DNA of 64,000 nucleotides. Origin: an uncultured Sphingomonas sp. GTDB lineage: Bacteria; Pseudomonadota; Alphaproteobacteria; Sphingomonadales; Sphingomonadaceae. Positions 55,724-64,000 of this stretch are shown in pieces. Positions within the stretch are counted from its first letter, which is position 1, and the number at the start of each line of letters is the position of its first letter. The stretch is from the NCBI RefSeq assembly GCF_934560975.1, contig NZ_CAKTFO010000010.1:1-64000 (forward strand). The letters run 5' to 3'. A program made the position numbers and the translations under genes. Below the pieces are notes generated by a model. It did no database searches. It was given only the letters and a program-made list of their open reading frames with translations, and was not told where the DNA came from.

Positions 55724-56965
55724 ATGGCTGAAAAGACATCGGACGAGACGCCGCGCCGCGACAAGGGGGACGCGGCGCAGGGCGACGACACGCGTAAGTC
55801 CAAAGGGTCCGCAAAGCAGGATGGTCAGGACGATGACGACGGGGCGCACGATGGATCCGGCGACGGCTCCGGTAGGCAGGACGGCAAAGGCGGCGACGAG
55901 AAGGGCGGCGACGAGGACAAGAGGGATCAGGGGCCGCCGCTCTATAAGCGTCCGATCTTCTGGATCGTGGCGGGCGGTATCGCGCTGGTGCTGCTTGTCG
56001 GGGGATTGCTGTGGTGGCTGCACGCGCGCAACTATGAGTCCACCGACGATGCCTTTATCGACGCGCACATCGTCCGCATCGCCGCGGAGACGAGCGGGCG
56101 GCTGACCCAGGTCGCGGAGGTCGACAATCGCCATGTTCCGCACGGCAAGCTGCTCGCCGTGATCGAGCCCGGCGCCAACGAGGCGACGCAGGAGGAAGCA
56201 CAAGCCGGTATCGCCCAGGCCGATGCGCAGATCCGCCAGGCCGAGGCGCAGGTGATCTCCGCCCGGGCGAGCCGGCGCCAGGCTGTCGCCAATGCGCAGG
56301 TGCCCCTGGCCGAAGCGGCACGGGCGGCGCGGGATTATGCACGCTACGTCGATCTGCGCGCTCGCGATCCGCTGGCCGCCGCCGCGACCCAGCTCGACCA
56401 GGCGCGTGCGCAGGCCGAAAGTGCCTCGGCGCAGGCTGCGGCGGCACAGCGCCAGGTCGGGACGGCCGATGCGTCGATCCTCGCCGCGCGTCGCCAGGTC
56501 GATGCCGCGCGGGCGCAACGGGGCGCGGCGGTCGCACGGCTGCGCCAGGCGAGCGTCACCGTGTCGTATCTCCGCATCCGGGCGCCGGTCGACGGCCAGC
56601 TTGTGAACCGCCAGGTGAACGTCGGCAGCTATGTGGCGCCCGGTCAGCAATTGATGGCAATCGTGCCCGACCGGGTGTGGATCACCGCCAATTTCAAGGA
56701 AACGCAGCTGGCCCTGATGCGTCCCGGCCAGCCGGTCCGCATCAAGGTGGACGCCTTTCCCGGCGTGGACTTTGCCGGCCATGTGGATTCGATCCAGCGT
56801 GGCGCGGGGCAGGCGTTCCAACTGCTGCCGCCGCAGAATGCCACGGGCAATTACGTGAAAGTGGTGCAGCGCGTGCCCGTGCGTATCCTGTTCGACGACG
56901 ACAAATGGCGCAAATATGCGATCGGGCCGGGCATGTCGGTCGTGCCGCGCGTCAAGATCCGCTGA
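55724..56965 (+). CDS. HlyD/EmrA-family membrane-fusion protein
   Basis: A 413-residue periplasmic adaptor of a tripartite exporter. It opens with about 70 low-complexity Asp, Gly, Lys and Gln residues (cytoplasmic), one membrane helix (FWIVAGGIALVLLVGGLLWW), the barrel-sandwich segment STDDAFIDAHIVRIAAETSG, a long coiled-coil hairpin rich in Ala, Gln and Arg, and the second half IRAPVDGQLVNRQVNVGSYV. The acidic leader is unusually long. Its stop overlaps the ATG of the transporter gene. Confidence 0.92.
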   Translation: MAEKTSDETPRRDKGDAAQGDDTRKSKGSAKQDGQDDDDGAHDGSGDGSGRQDGKGGDEKGGDEDKRDQGPPLYKRPIFWIVAGGIALVLLVGGLLWWLHARNYESTDDAFIDAHIVRIAAETSGRLTQVAEVDNRHVPHGKLLAVIEPGANEATQEEAQAGIAQADAQIRQAEAQVISARASRRQAVANAQVPLAEAARAARDYARYVDLRARDPLAAAATQLDQARAQAESASAQAAAAQRQVGTADASILAARRQVDAARAQRGAAVARLRQASVTVSYLRIRAPVDGQLVNRQVNVGSYVAPGQQLMAIVPDRVWITANFKETQLALMRPGQPVRIKVDAFPGVDFAGHVDSIQRGAGQAFQLLPPQNATGNYVKVVQRVPVRILFDDDKWRKYAIGPGMSVVPRVKIR

Positions 56966-58545
56966 TGGCGGGAGCCGCCAAGTGGACGCCGGCGCGCTCG
57001 GCTGCGGGTGACCGCAATCCGTGGCTGATCGTCGGCGTGATCAGCCTGGCCACCTTCATGGAGGTGCTGGACACCTCCATCGCCAACGTCTCGCTCGATC
57101 ATATCGCGGGCGGGCTGTCGGCCAGCCGCGACCAGGCGACCTGGGTGCTGACCAGTTACCTGGTGGCCAACGCCATCATCATCCCCATCTCTGGCTGGCT
57201 ATCCGACGTGATCGGCCGCAAGCGTTATTACATGATCTCGGTGGCGTTGTTCACCGCATCGTCCTTCGCCTGCGCCCTCGCCCCCAATCTGCCGCTGCTG
57301 ATCCTGGCTCGCGTGCTGCAAGGGGTGGGAGGCGGCGGTCTCGCCCCGTCTGAGCAATCCTTCCTGGCCGACACCTTCCCGCCGGAAAAGCGCGGGCAGG
57401 CCTTTGCCGCCTATGGCGTGGTGGTGGTGGTCGGACCGGTACTGGGGCCGACATTGGGAGGCATCATCACCGACAATCTGTCGTGGCACTGGATCTTCCT
57501 GATCAACGTGCCGATCGGCATCGCGTCTTTGCTGCTGGTCGGCAGCTTCGTGAACGAGCCGGAGGTGTTGGAGAAGGAACGGCGCGAACGCCTGCGCCAT
57601 GGCCTGCGCGTGGATTATGTCGGCTTTGCGCTGGTGGCGCTGGGCCTCGGCTGTCTGGAAGTGCTGCTGGAGCGCGGCGAGCGGGAGGACTGGTTCCACA
57701 GCGGCTTCATCGTCGCGATGACGTTGATCTCGATCCTGTCGCTGGCCCTCCTGGTCTGGTGGGAACTGGCGCGGCGCGACCCGATCGTCGACTTGCGCCT
57801 GCTCGGCAATCGCAACTTCGCCATCACCATGGCCTTCATGACCACCACCGGCGCGGTGCTGTTCGGCACCACCACATTGATCCCGCAGATGTTGCAGGAG
57901 GTGTTCGACTATGATGCCACCAATGCCGGCCTGGCGCTGACCACGGGGGGCATCGCAACCTTGCTCGCCATGCCGGTGGTCGGGCAGTTGGCGGGACGGG
58001 TGGACACGCGGCTGCTGCTGATCCCGGCCTTGATCCTGCAGGTCGTGGCCTTGTGGTACATGTCCGGCTGGAACACGCAGATCAGCTATGGCGATGCCTC
58101 GTTCGGCCGGCTGATCTCGGCACTGGGCCTGCCGTTCCTGTTCATCCCCATCTCCACCGCCGCTTATGTCGGCGTCGATCCGGGCAAGACCAACGAAGTC
58201 TCCTCCCTCCTCAACGTGGCGCGCAACCTCGGCGGCAGCTTCGGCATTGGGCTCAGCCAGGCGGCGTTGATCGAGCGCGGCCAATATCACCAGGATCGAC
58301 TGGTAGAGGGGCTGAACCCGCTCAATCCCTCCTATGTGGAGGGGCTGGATCGACTGGGGCAGACGCTGACCGGCAGCGGGCAGGACATGGCGCAGCTTGC
58401 CGTCCTGTATCAGCAGGTGCAGCAGCAGGCGCGAATGCTGTCCTATATCGACGTATTCTGGGGCACGATGATCTTCGTGATATGCATCATCCCGTTCGGT
58501 TTCTTCCTGCGCCAGGGACGCAACGGAGAGGCGGCCGCGGCATGA
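56965..58545 (+). CDS. DHA2-family multidrug transporter (EmrB-like)
   Basis: A 526-residue 14-helix MFS transporter. Motif A-type SGWLSDVIGRKRYYM, motif C-type YGVVVVVGPVLGPTLGG and the early VISLATFMEVLDTSIANVSL are typical of EmrB. Its substrate is unknown but lipophilic drugs or acids are usual for the family. The ATG overlaps the adaptor stop and its own stop overlaps the outer-membrane gene start, so the three genes are one operon. Confidence 0.94.
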   Translation: MAGAAKWTPARSAAGDRNPWLIVGVISLATFMEVLDTSIANVSLDHIAGGLSASRDQATWVLTSYLVANAIIIPISGWLSDVIGRKRYYMISVALFTASSFACALAPNLPLLILARVLQGVGGGGLAPSEQSFLADTFPPEKRGQAFAAYGVVVVVGPVLGPTLGGIITDNLSWHWIFLINVPIGIASLLLVGSFVNEPEVLEKERRERLRHGLRVDYVGFALVALGLGCLEVLLERGEREDWFHSGFIVAMTLISILSLALLVWWELARRDPIVDLRLLGNRNFAITMAFMTTTGAVLFGTTTLIPQMLQEVFDYDATNAGLALTTGGIATLLAMPVVGQLAGRVDTRLLLIPALILQVVALWYMSGWNTQISYGDASFGRLISALGLPFLFIPISTAAYVGVDPGKTNEVSSLLNVARNLGGSFGIGLSQAALIERGQYHQDRLVEGLNPLNPSYVEGLDRLGQTLTGSGQDMAQLAVLYQQVQQQARMLSYIDVFWGTMIFVICIIPFGFFLRQGRNGEAAAA

Positions 58546-60110
58546 CGATGCGTGTCGGCTGGGCCGTATCCCTCGCGCTGGCGCTGGGCGCCTGCACGGC
58601 CGGACCCAATTACCGGGCGCCCACTACTGCCGTCGCCACGTCTGACCGCTTCGCGGAAGCGGCCAGCGCCGAGATGGACCGGCCTGCGCCTTCCCTCACC
58701 GGCTGGTGGCACGCTTACCATGATGCGGAGCTGGAGCGGCTGATCGCGCTGGCGCTGAACGATGGACCCGACATCCGCATCGCCGCCGCCCGCATCGCTC
58801 AGGCCCGCGCCGCGGAGCGGGTAGCGCGTGCCAGCCTGTTGCCGCAGGTGGATGCTAACGGCGCCTTCAACTATCAGAAGTTCAGCAAGAATGCCGGGCT
58901 GAGTTCGCTCACCAGCCTGTTCGGCGGCGGCGCGGGCGGCGGTTCAGCCGGGGGCGGTGGCGCCGGAGGGGGAGCGGGCGGAAGCGGATCGGGCGGGGGC
59001 GTTGCCGCACCCGGCAACTCCATCCAGACCTATTCCGCCGGCTTCGACGCCAGTTGGGAGATCGACATCTTTGGCGGCGCCCGCCGGCAGGTGGAAGGGG
59101 CGCGGGCCCGGACCCAGGCGGCGGAGTGGAACGCCCGCGATGCACAGCTGTCGCTGGTCGCCGAAATCGCCGACGCCTATTTCCAGCTACGCACCTTGCA
59201 GGCCCGCGAACTGGTCGCACGTCACGAGGTCGACCGTCAGCAGCGCAACCTGGCCATTGCCCAAAACACCGCGCGATCCGGCCTGATCGCCGAAGGAGAC
59301 TTCGTGCGCCAGCGGGCCGAGCTTGCCGGCGCGGAGGCCGCGGTGGGCCCGATCGTGGCGGAGGGCAAGGCGGAGATGCACGCCATCGCAGTGCTGACCG
59401 GGCAGACCCCCGACACGCTGATCGGCGAACTTGCGGTGCCCCGCCCGCAACTCCCGCCGCCGCCGGCGGTGCCGCCGGGCCTCCCGTCGGACATGCTGCG
59501 CCGCCGGCCCGACGTGCGTGCGGCGGAGCGCAACCTGGCGGCGGCCACCGCCGACATCGGCGTGGCGATCGCTGACCTGTACCCGCGCTTTTCGCTGACG
59601 GGCATGGCGCAGCTGATCTCGACCTCGCTGTCCAACCTGTTCTCGACAAACAGCCTGCAACTGACGGGCAATGCCGCCGCGACCTTTCCCGTGCTGGATT
59701 TCGGCCGTCGCTCCGGCGCGGTGGCGCAACGGCGCGCGGCGGCGGACGAGGCCTACCAGACCTATCGCCAGACGGTACTGACGGCTCTCCGCGACGTGGA
59801 GGATGCGCTCGTCCGCATCCGCACAGAGCAGGAACGGCGCGAGGCGATCGCGCGCGGATTGGCGGATTCATGCCGGGCGGTGGCGGCGGTGGAGTCGCGC
59901 TGGCGGAGCGGCCTGATCGACTTTGGCGATGTGCTGCTGGCGCGCCAGGCGGTGTTTCAAAGCGAGGACCAGCTGGCGCAGAGCGAAGGGGCGCTGCGCC
60001 GCGACCTGCTGTCGCTGCACAAGGCACTGGGCGGCGGCTGGGAGGATCTGCGGCTCGACTTCCCCAAGCCGAGTGCCGACGCCGCGGCCTATACTGAAAC
60101 CGCGAGGTAA
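58542..60110 (+). CDS. NodT-family outer-membrane efflux lipoprotein
   Basis: A 522-residue outer-membrane channel completing the exporter. The lipobox LALGAC places the lipidated cysteine at residue 18. Family motifs are NYRAPTTAV, GGARRQVEGARARTQAAEWN, DMLRRRPDVRAAERNLAAA and FPVLDFGRRSG. An insertion of about 35 residues that are nearly all Gly, Ala and Ser (after SSLTSLFG) interrupts the first periplasmic helix region; its effect is unknown. ATGA overlap with the transporter gene. Confidence 0.93.
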   Translation: MTMRVGWAVSLALALGACTAGPNYRAPTTAVATSDRFAEAASAEMDRPAPSLTGWWHAYHDAELERLIALALNDGPDIRIAAARIAQARAAERVARASLLPQVDANGAFNYQKFSKNAGLSSLTSLFGGGAGGGSAGGGGAGGGAGGSGSGGGVAAPGNSIQTYSAGFDASWEIDIFGGARRQVEGARARTQAAEWNARDAQLSLVAEIADAYFQLRTLQARELVARHEVDRQQRNLAIAQNTARSGLIAEGDFVRQRAELAGAEAAVGPIVAEGKAEMHAIAVLTGQTPDTLIGELAVPRPQLPPPPAVPPGLPSDMLRRRPDVRAAERNLAAATADIGVAIADLYPRFSLTGMAQLISTSLSNLFSTNSLQLTGNAAATFPVLDFGRRSGAVAQRRAAADEAYQTYRQTVLTALRDVEDALVRIRTEQERREAIARGLADSCRAVAAVESRWRSGLIDFGDVLLARQAVFQSEDQLAQSEGALRRDLLSLHKALGGGWEDLRLDFPKPSADAAAYTETAR

Positions 60111-60120
60111 GCGGTGCCGC

Positions 60121-60621
60121 TCAGCGCGGTCGCGAGGGAGAATTCGGCGTGCGCTGAGTAACGCCCGTGTCGGTGATCCGGACGGTGCCGCCCTGCTGGC
60201 CGCGGGACGCGCCCGTGCCGCCGCTCTCGGCCCGGCTTCCGCCACCCTGCTGCCCCGATGCGGTGCCCGAAGCTGATCCTTGGCCCATGCTGCTTTGTCC
60301 CGACATGCCGCTGCCGAGGGTCAGCGCATTGGTGCCGGTCGCGCCCGCGCCGCTCATGCCGGCCATGCCCATCGGATTGGCCGCCATGCTGGAGCCGGTG
60401 CCTCCGCCACTGCCGCGTCGCATGGCCGAGTTGGCCGGAGCCTGACGCACCTGGCTCGATCCGGTTGCCGGCTGGATGGAGGGGGGCGGCGTAATGGTAA
60501 ATCCAGGCGTGGCGCCGCCGCCACCGGAACCGCCCGTCGCATTACCGCCAGCCGTTTGCGCATAAGCAGGAAGCGCCAGGCATATGGACAAGCACGACAC
60601 GCGGAACAGGAAGGTCTGCAT
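60121..60621 (-). CDS. Exported glycine- and serine-rich protein
   Basis: A 166-residue protein with a signal peptide (QTFLFRVSCLSICLALPAYA) and a mature part that is almost wholly Gly, Ser, Ala, Thr and Gln (for example GGSGGGGATPGF, MGMAGMSGAGATG). No domain is visible. The signal peptide and clean start support a real gene; composition prevents a family call. The 3' end nearly meets the end of the NodT gene. Confidence 0.55.
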   Translation of the reverse strand: MQTFLFRVSCLSICLALPAYAQTAGGNATGGSGGGGATPGFTITPPPSIQPATGSSQVRQAPANSAMRRGSGGGTGSSMAANPMGMAGMSGAGATGTNALTLGSGMSGQSSMGQGSASGTASGQQGGGSRAESGGTGASRGQQGGTVRITDTGVTQRTPNSPSRPR

Positions 60622-60695
60622 GATCCGCCAACGCATCGCCGGGCGCGGCGATCCGACAACGATGCCAAGGCGGCGCAGGCGCCCGGCGGAAAACA

Positions 60696-61076
60696 TCATG
60701 TTCGCCGCGCGGTAGGGCGGTTGCCGAGCTGATCCAGTGCGTCGGCATTGTCGCGGCCCCATGCATAAAGCATCTCCACCGGCTCCACGAAGCGCCGGCC
60801 GAGCACCGTCAGCCGATATTCCACCGCCGGGGGCACCGCGCTGTGCACATGGCGCGTGATCAGGCCCGTTTCCTCCATCTCGCGCAATGTCTGGGTCAGC
60901 ATCTTCTTGGAAATGCCGGGCAGGCTGCGCTGGAGCACGCCGGTGCGCGCCGCGCCGCCATGACGGGCATGCAGGGTGTGCAGCAGCATGCTGGTCCACT
61001 TGGTCGCGAACAGCGCCAGCACGCGCCGCGGCGCGCAATCCTCCCGCCACTCCTCCTCGCCCGATCCCGGCCGCAT
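60696..61076 (-). CDS. HxlR-family winged-helix regulator
   Basis: A 126-residue MarR-like regulator of the HxlR type. The family pattern is clear: VLALFATKWTSMLLHTLHA, LQRSLPGISKKMLTQTLREM, EETGLITR and VEYRLTVLGRRFVEPVE. It diverges from the NAD-dependent reductase gene, which it probably controls, across 98 bases that contain a 12-base direct repeat. Confidence 0.9.
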   Translation of the reverse strand: MRPGSGEEEWREDCAPRRVLALFATKWTSMLLHTLHARHGGAARTGVLQRSLPGISKKMLTQTLREMEETGLITRHVHSAVPPAVEYRLTVLGRRFVEPVEMLYAWGRDNADALDQLGNRPTARRT

Positions 61077-61093
61077 CTCTGGTTACCCCTCGG

Positions 61094-61150
61094 TGCCTAG
61101 GTTCCTGTTTGGTGCCGTCTAGAAAGCTGGTGGCCTGCTGCCTAGCTTCC
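61094..61150. promoter_or_regulatory. Direct repeat in the HxlR/reductase intergenic region
   Basis: TGCCTAGGTTCC (61094-61105) and TGCCTAGCTTCC (61139-61150) match in 11 of 12 positions, 45 bases apart. They lie between the divergent starts and could be regulator sites. Confidence 0.4.
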
Positions 61151-61174
61151 CTTTTCAACCACGGGAGCGGGAAC

Positions 61175-62236
61175 ATGGCCAGGACGGCATTGGTGGTCGG
61201 CGTGAGCGGAATCGTCGGCAGCGCGACGGCGGCGCTGCTGATCGAACAGGGCTGGACGGTCCATGGCCTCGCCCGCCGGCCAGTGGAACAGGACGGCGTG
61301 ACGCCGGTTGCCGCCGACCTTCAGGATGCGTCGGCCACCGCCGCCGCGTTGCGGGGGATCGATCCCGATGCGGTGTTCATCACCACCTGGTTGCGGCAGG
61401 ACAGCGAGGCGGAGAATATCCGGGTCAACTCGGCCATGGTCCGCAACCTCCTGGATGGACTGCCCAAGCCGAACCGGCCGCGGCATGTCGCGCTTGTCAC
61501 CGGCCTTAAACATTATCTCGGGCCGTTCGAAGCCTATGGCAAAGGCACGCTGCCGCAAACGCCGTTTCGGGAGGAGCAGGGCAGGCTCGACGTCGAGAAT
61601 TTCTATTATGCGCAGGAGGACGAGCTGTTCGCCGCGGCGGCGCGGGACGGCTTCACCTGGAGCGTGCATCGCCCGCACACGGTGATCGGCAAGGCGGTGG
61701 GCAATGCCATGAACATGGGCACCACGCTGGCGGTCTATGCCACCCTCTGTCGCGAGACGGGCCGCCCCTTCACCTTTCCGGGATCGGCGGCGCAATGGAG
61801 CGGGCTGACCGACATGACCGATGCCGGGCAACTCGCGCGGCACCTGCTTTGGGCGACAGAGACGGAAGCGGCGCATGATCAGGCGTTCAACGTGGTCAAT
61901 GGCGACGTCTTCCGCTGGCAATGGATGTGGGAGCGCATCGCCGACTGGTTCGGACTGGAGGCCGCGTCGTTCGATGGCACGGTGCGCCCGTTGGAGCAGC
62001 AGATGGCGGATGATGCGGCCTTGTGGCGGCAGATTGCCGAGCGCGAGGGACTGGCCGAGCTCGATCTCGACCGGCTCGCCTCGCCCTGGCACACCGATGC
62101 GGACCTTGGCCGCCCGATCGAGGTAGTGACCGACATGTCCAAGAGCCGTCGGCTGGGTTTCACCGCATATCAGCCGACCGACGACGCATTCTTCGCCTTG
62201 TTCGCGCTGCTGCGGGCCGACCGCCTGATTCCCTGA
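61175..62236 (+). CDS. Extended SDR NAD-dependent reductase (PRISE-like)
   Basis: A 353-residue NAD(P)-binding oxidoreductase. The Rossmann motif is GVSGIVGSATAALL, and the NAMNMGTTLAVYA and YAQEDELFAAAARDGFTW segments resemble progesterone 5-beta-reductase/iridoid synthase-like enone reductases (PRISE). Substrates cannot be inferred. ATG 61175 has GGGAGCGG upstream; the open frame to the left is antisense of the regulator. Confidence 0.85.
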   Translation: MARTALVVGVSGIVGSATAALLIEQGWTVHGLARRPVEQDGVTPVAADLQDASATAAALRGIDPDAVFITTWLRQDSEAENIRVNSAMVRNLLDGLPKPNRPRHVALVTGLKHYLGPFEAYGKGTLPQTPFREEQGRLDVENFYYAQEDELFAAAARDGFTWSVHRPHTVIGKAVGNAMNMGTTLAVYATLCRETGRPFTFPGSAAQWSGLTDMTDAGQLARHLLWATETEAAHDQAFNVVNGDVFRWQWMWERIADWFGLEAASFDGTVRPLEQQMADDAALWRQIAEREGLAELDLDRLASPWHTDADLGRPIEVVTDMSKSRRLGFTAYQPTDDAFFALFALLRADRLIP

Positions 62237-62336
62237 CCGGAGCAGGCGGGCAGGGGAGTAGCCGGGGCGCCGAGGGTCGGGCACAAGCATGTCCGGCCGC
62301 GCTTCGCCGATCACGCGGCATCGCTGAGGTGGATGC

Positions 62337-64000
62337 ATGACGAACCCCGACCCCGATCCTGCCGCCCCCGCGCATTCGTCGACGCGGCAGCGGCGCGGCC
62401 TCTTTCGCGCCGGCCGTGGCGCCGGGTTGCTGATCGGGTGCATGGCGGCCTTGCTGGTGCCCGGCGGTGCATCGGCAAAGGTCGGCATTGCACCGGCACG
62501 TGCGGATATGCGGCTGACCGCCCTGCCGGTGCTGGTCGGCGGCAGGGTGGTGCAATCGGGCAGCCGTCGACACACCTATGTCCGGCAGTGGCCCGGCACC
62601 TATTTCGAGACCGCATTTTACGGCCGCGATGCCGTGTTCCGGGTCGGGACAGGCGAGGTCATCCTGCATGTGCTGCTGGACGGCCGCCCGGTCACAACCC
62701 TGGTCAAGCCGAAAGCCGGCTCTTACCGCGTGACCGGGCTCGCCCCCGGTCTTCACCGGCTGCGGGTGGAGGTGGCGTCGGAAAGCCAGGCCGGCCCTAC
62801 CCGGTTCGGCGGCTTCCACCCTGGCAAGGGCACGCGCGCCGCGCCGCTCGCGAACCTGCGTCGGCAGATCGAGTTCATCGGGGATTCCCACACCGTGGGC
62901 TATGCCAACAGCTCCGCCAAACAGCAGTGTACGGAAGACGAGGTTTGGGCCACGACCGACACATCCAGAAGCTTTGGCTCGCTGTTGGCGAAGCATTACG
63001 CCGCCGCTTACCAGGTGAATGCGATTTCCGGCCGCGGCGTGGTGCGCAACTATAACGGCTTTGCGGCCGACACGCTGCCCAAGGCCTACCCCTATCGCCT
63101 GTTCGACAACAAGGTGCGCGCGGATGCGCCGGGCTGGCATCCGCAGGTGATCGTGATCGCGCTCGGCACCAACGACTTCTCCACCCCGCTCCATGCGGGC
63201 GAGCCGTGGCAGACCCGTGACGCGCTGCACGCCGCTTACGAAGTCGATTATGTGGCGTTCGTCCGGGATTTGCGAACCCGCCACCCCCGCGCGCTGATCG
63301 TGCTGTGGGCAACCGACAAGGCGGACGGGGAGGTTGCGGCGGAAACCGCCCGAGTGACGGCACGATTGCGCGCATCCGGCGACGCCCGCATCGCCTTTCT
63401 GCCGATCGAGGGTTTGTCGTTCGGGGCGTGCAACTCTCATCCCTCGCTGGCCGACGATCGGCTTATCGCCCGCAAGCTGCAGGCCGTGATCGATCGCTAT
63501 CGGACGTGTGGGGGTTCTGAAATCACGGGGAGGTCGATATGGTCGCCCGGCCTGTTGCGATGCGTCAACACCGCATCGTCCCTCTCGCGCTTGTTACGGA
63601 GACCTGCCCTGTCCCTTCCCCGACGCAATCTGCTGAAGGCCGTCCTCGCGGGTTCGCTGACGCCTGCGGCACCGATCCTGGCTGCCACGACGTCGGCACG
63701 CGCACCGGCACCGACGCCCGCCTCCGCGCGCCCGACGGCGCCTCGCTGGGGCACCGGCGCGGATGGTCAGCGCAAGGCGGACCTGGGCAATGGCCTGTTC
63801 CGCAATCCGATCGTCGCGGGGGATCACCCCGATCCGACCATCCTCAAGGATGGCGACGATTACTACATGACCTTCTCCTCCTTCCTGTCCTATCCGGGGC
63901 TGGTCATCTGGCATTCCACCGATCTGGTGAACTGGGCGCCGATCGGGCCGGCCTTGCACAAGAATCTCGGCGTCATCTGGGCCGTCGATCTGGTGAAACA
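62337..64000 (+). CDS. SGNH (CE2-type) esterase reading into a GH43 glycosidase domain, partial
   Basis: From ATG 62337 one frame stays open to the window end. The first part has an N-terminal membrane or signal segment (AGLLIGC-type helix), a beta-sandwich (LHVLLDGRPVTTL) and an SGNH esterase: S184 in FIGDSHTVGYAN, the glycine block GRGVVRNYNG, N279 in GTNDFSTPL and H368 in CNSHPSLADD. This is the CE2 arrangement of deacetylases acting on xylan. The same frame then passes a Tat-like motif (LPRRNLLKAVLAGS, about residue 430) and enters a GH43 start, NPIVAGDHPDPTILKDGDDY with the catalytic base D499. The C-terminus is beyond the window. Whether it is one protein or two genes is discussed in the findings. 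Confidence 0.75.
   Translation, partial: MTNPDPDPAAPAHSSTRQRRGLFRAGRGAGLLIGCMAALLVPGGASAKVGIAPARADMRLTALPVLVGGRVVQSGSRRHTYVRQWPGTYFETAFYGRDAVFRVGTGEVILHVLLDGRPVTTLVKPKAGSYRVTGLAPGLHRLRVEVASESQAGPTRFGGFHPGKGTRAAPLANLRRQIEFIGDSHTVGYANSSAKQQCTEDEVWATTDTSRSFGSLLAKHYAAAYQVNAISGRGVVRNYNGFAADTLPKAYPYRLFDNKVRADAPGWHPQVIVIALGTNDFSTPLHAGEPWQTRDALHAAYEVDYVAFVRDLRTRHPRALIVLWATDKADGEVAAETARVTARLRASGDARIAFLPIEGLSFGACNSHPSLADDRLIARKLQAVIDRYRTCGGSEITGRSIWSPGLLRCVNTASSLSRLLRRPALSLPRRNLLKAVLAGSLTPAAPILAATTSARAPAPTPASARPTAPRWGTGADGQRKADLGNGLFRNPIVAGDHPDPTILKDGDDYYMTFSSFLSYPGLVIWHSTDLVNWAPIGPALHKNLGVIWAVDLVK
63507..63620 (+). other. Junction between the esterase and GH43 parts, with an internal ribosome site
   Basis: A TGA (63518-63520) in frame +2, then GGGGAGG and ATG 63539 in that same frame, look like an ordinary gene boundary. 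The GH43 sequence, however, continues in the esterase frame. One missing G in the G5 run (63510-63514) would give the esterase a stop at this TGA; a further shift would then be needed for the ATG to lead into GH43. Confidence 0.45.

Overview
The window is a GC-rich chromosomal segment of an alphaproteobacterium, most probably Sphingomonas or a close relative. This rests on gene content: an NDUFA12-type complex I accessory protein, DUF2155 and DUF192 proteins, a tandem cold-shock-domain protein, UbiB/UbiE quinone biosynthesis, rpsT next to dnaA, REP-type palindromes, and several small proteins of sphingomonad type. No database search was run; every family call comes from motifs in the translations.

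Bases 1-31,600 are mostly core genome. rpoB (3' end) and rpoC are separated by a REP-type inverted pair. Then come a lipoprotein, a compositionally foreign HsdR_N-type nuclease-fold gene, a fatty acyl-AMP ligase diverging from recX, a run of overlapping envelope and respiration genes (CSD protein, DUF192, NDUFA12, mlaD, DUF2155) facing aat, then folA and ribF. A phage-shock (psp) locus at 15.3-19.3 kb has four PspB-like proteins and a sigma-54-type promoter. It is followed by periplasmic trehalase, secG, pyrG, a dut-ThiF-DsrE operon, ubiE-ubiB, mutM, rpsT and dnaA.

Bases 31,600-38,000 hold an M61 aminopeptidase, a DUF3649-PepSY-DUF3325 operon of iron-uptake type and an S10 carboxypeptidase. 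Bases 38,000-48,500 form an oxygen-limitation module. cydDC and cydABX diverge around one TTGAC-N4-GTCAA box. An FNR-type regulator with the expected cluster cysteines follows. Two more identical-pattern boxes lie in front of a hemerythrin-like gene and between ompW and hemN. Together they describe a compact FNR regulon for bd oxidase assembly, anaerobic haem synthesis and a small outer-membrane porin.

Bases 48,500-64,000 are accessory. A scar joins the 3' halves of a LysR regulator gene and an RND-type outer-membrane factor gene, as expected after deletion of a divergent efflux locus. Next are a GGDEF-EAL protein, a four-PAS hybrid histidine kinase, an intact EmrA-EmrB-NodT type tripartite exporter, an HxlR/NAD-dependent reductase pair, and at the right edge an SGNH (CE2-type) esterase whose reading frame continues without a stop into a GH43 glycosidase domain cut by the window end. 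I saw no tRNA, rRNA, CRISPR array, complete insertion sequence or prophage.
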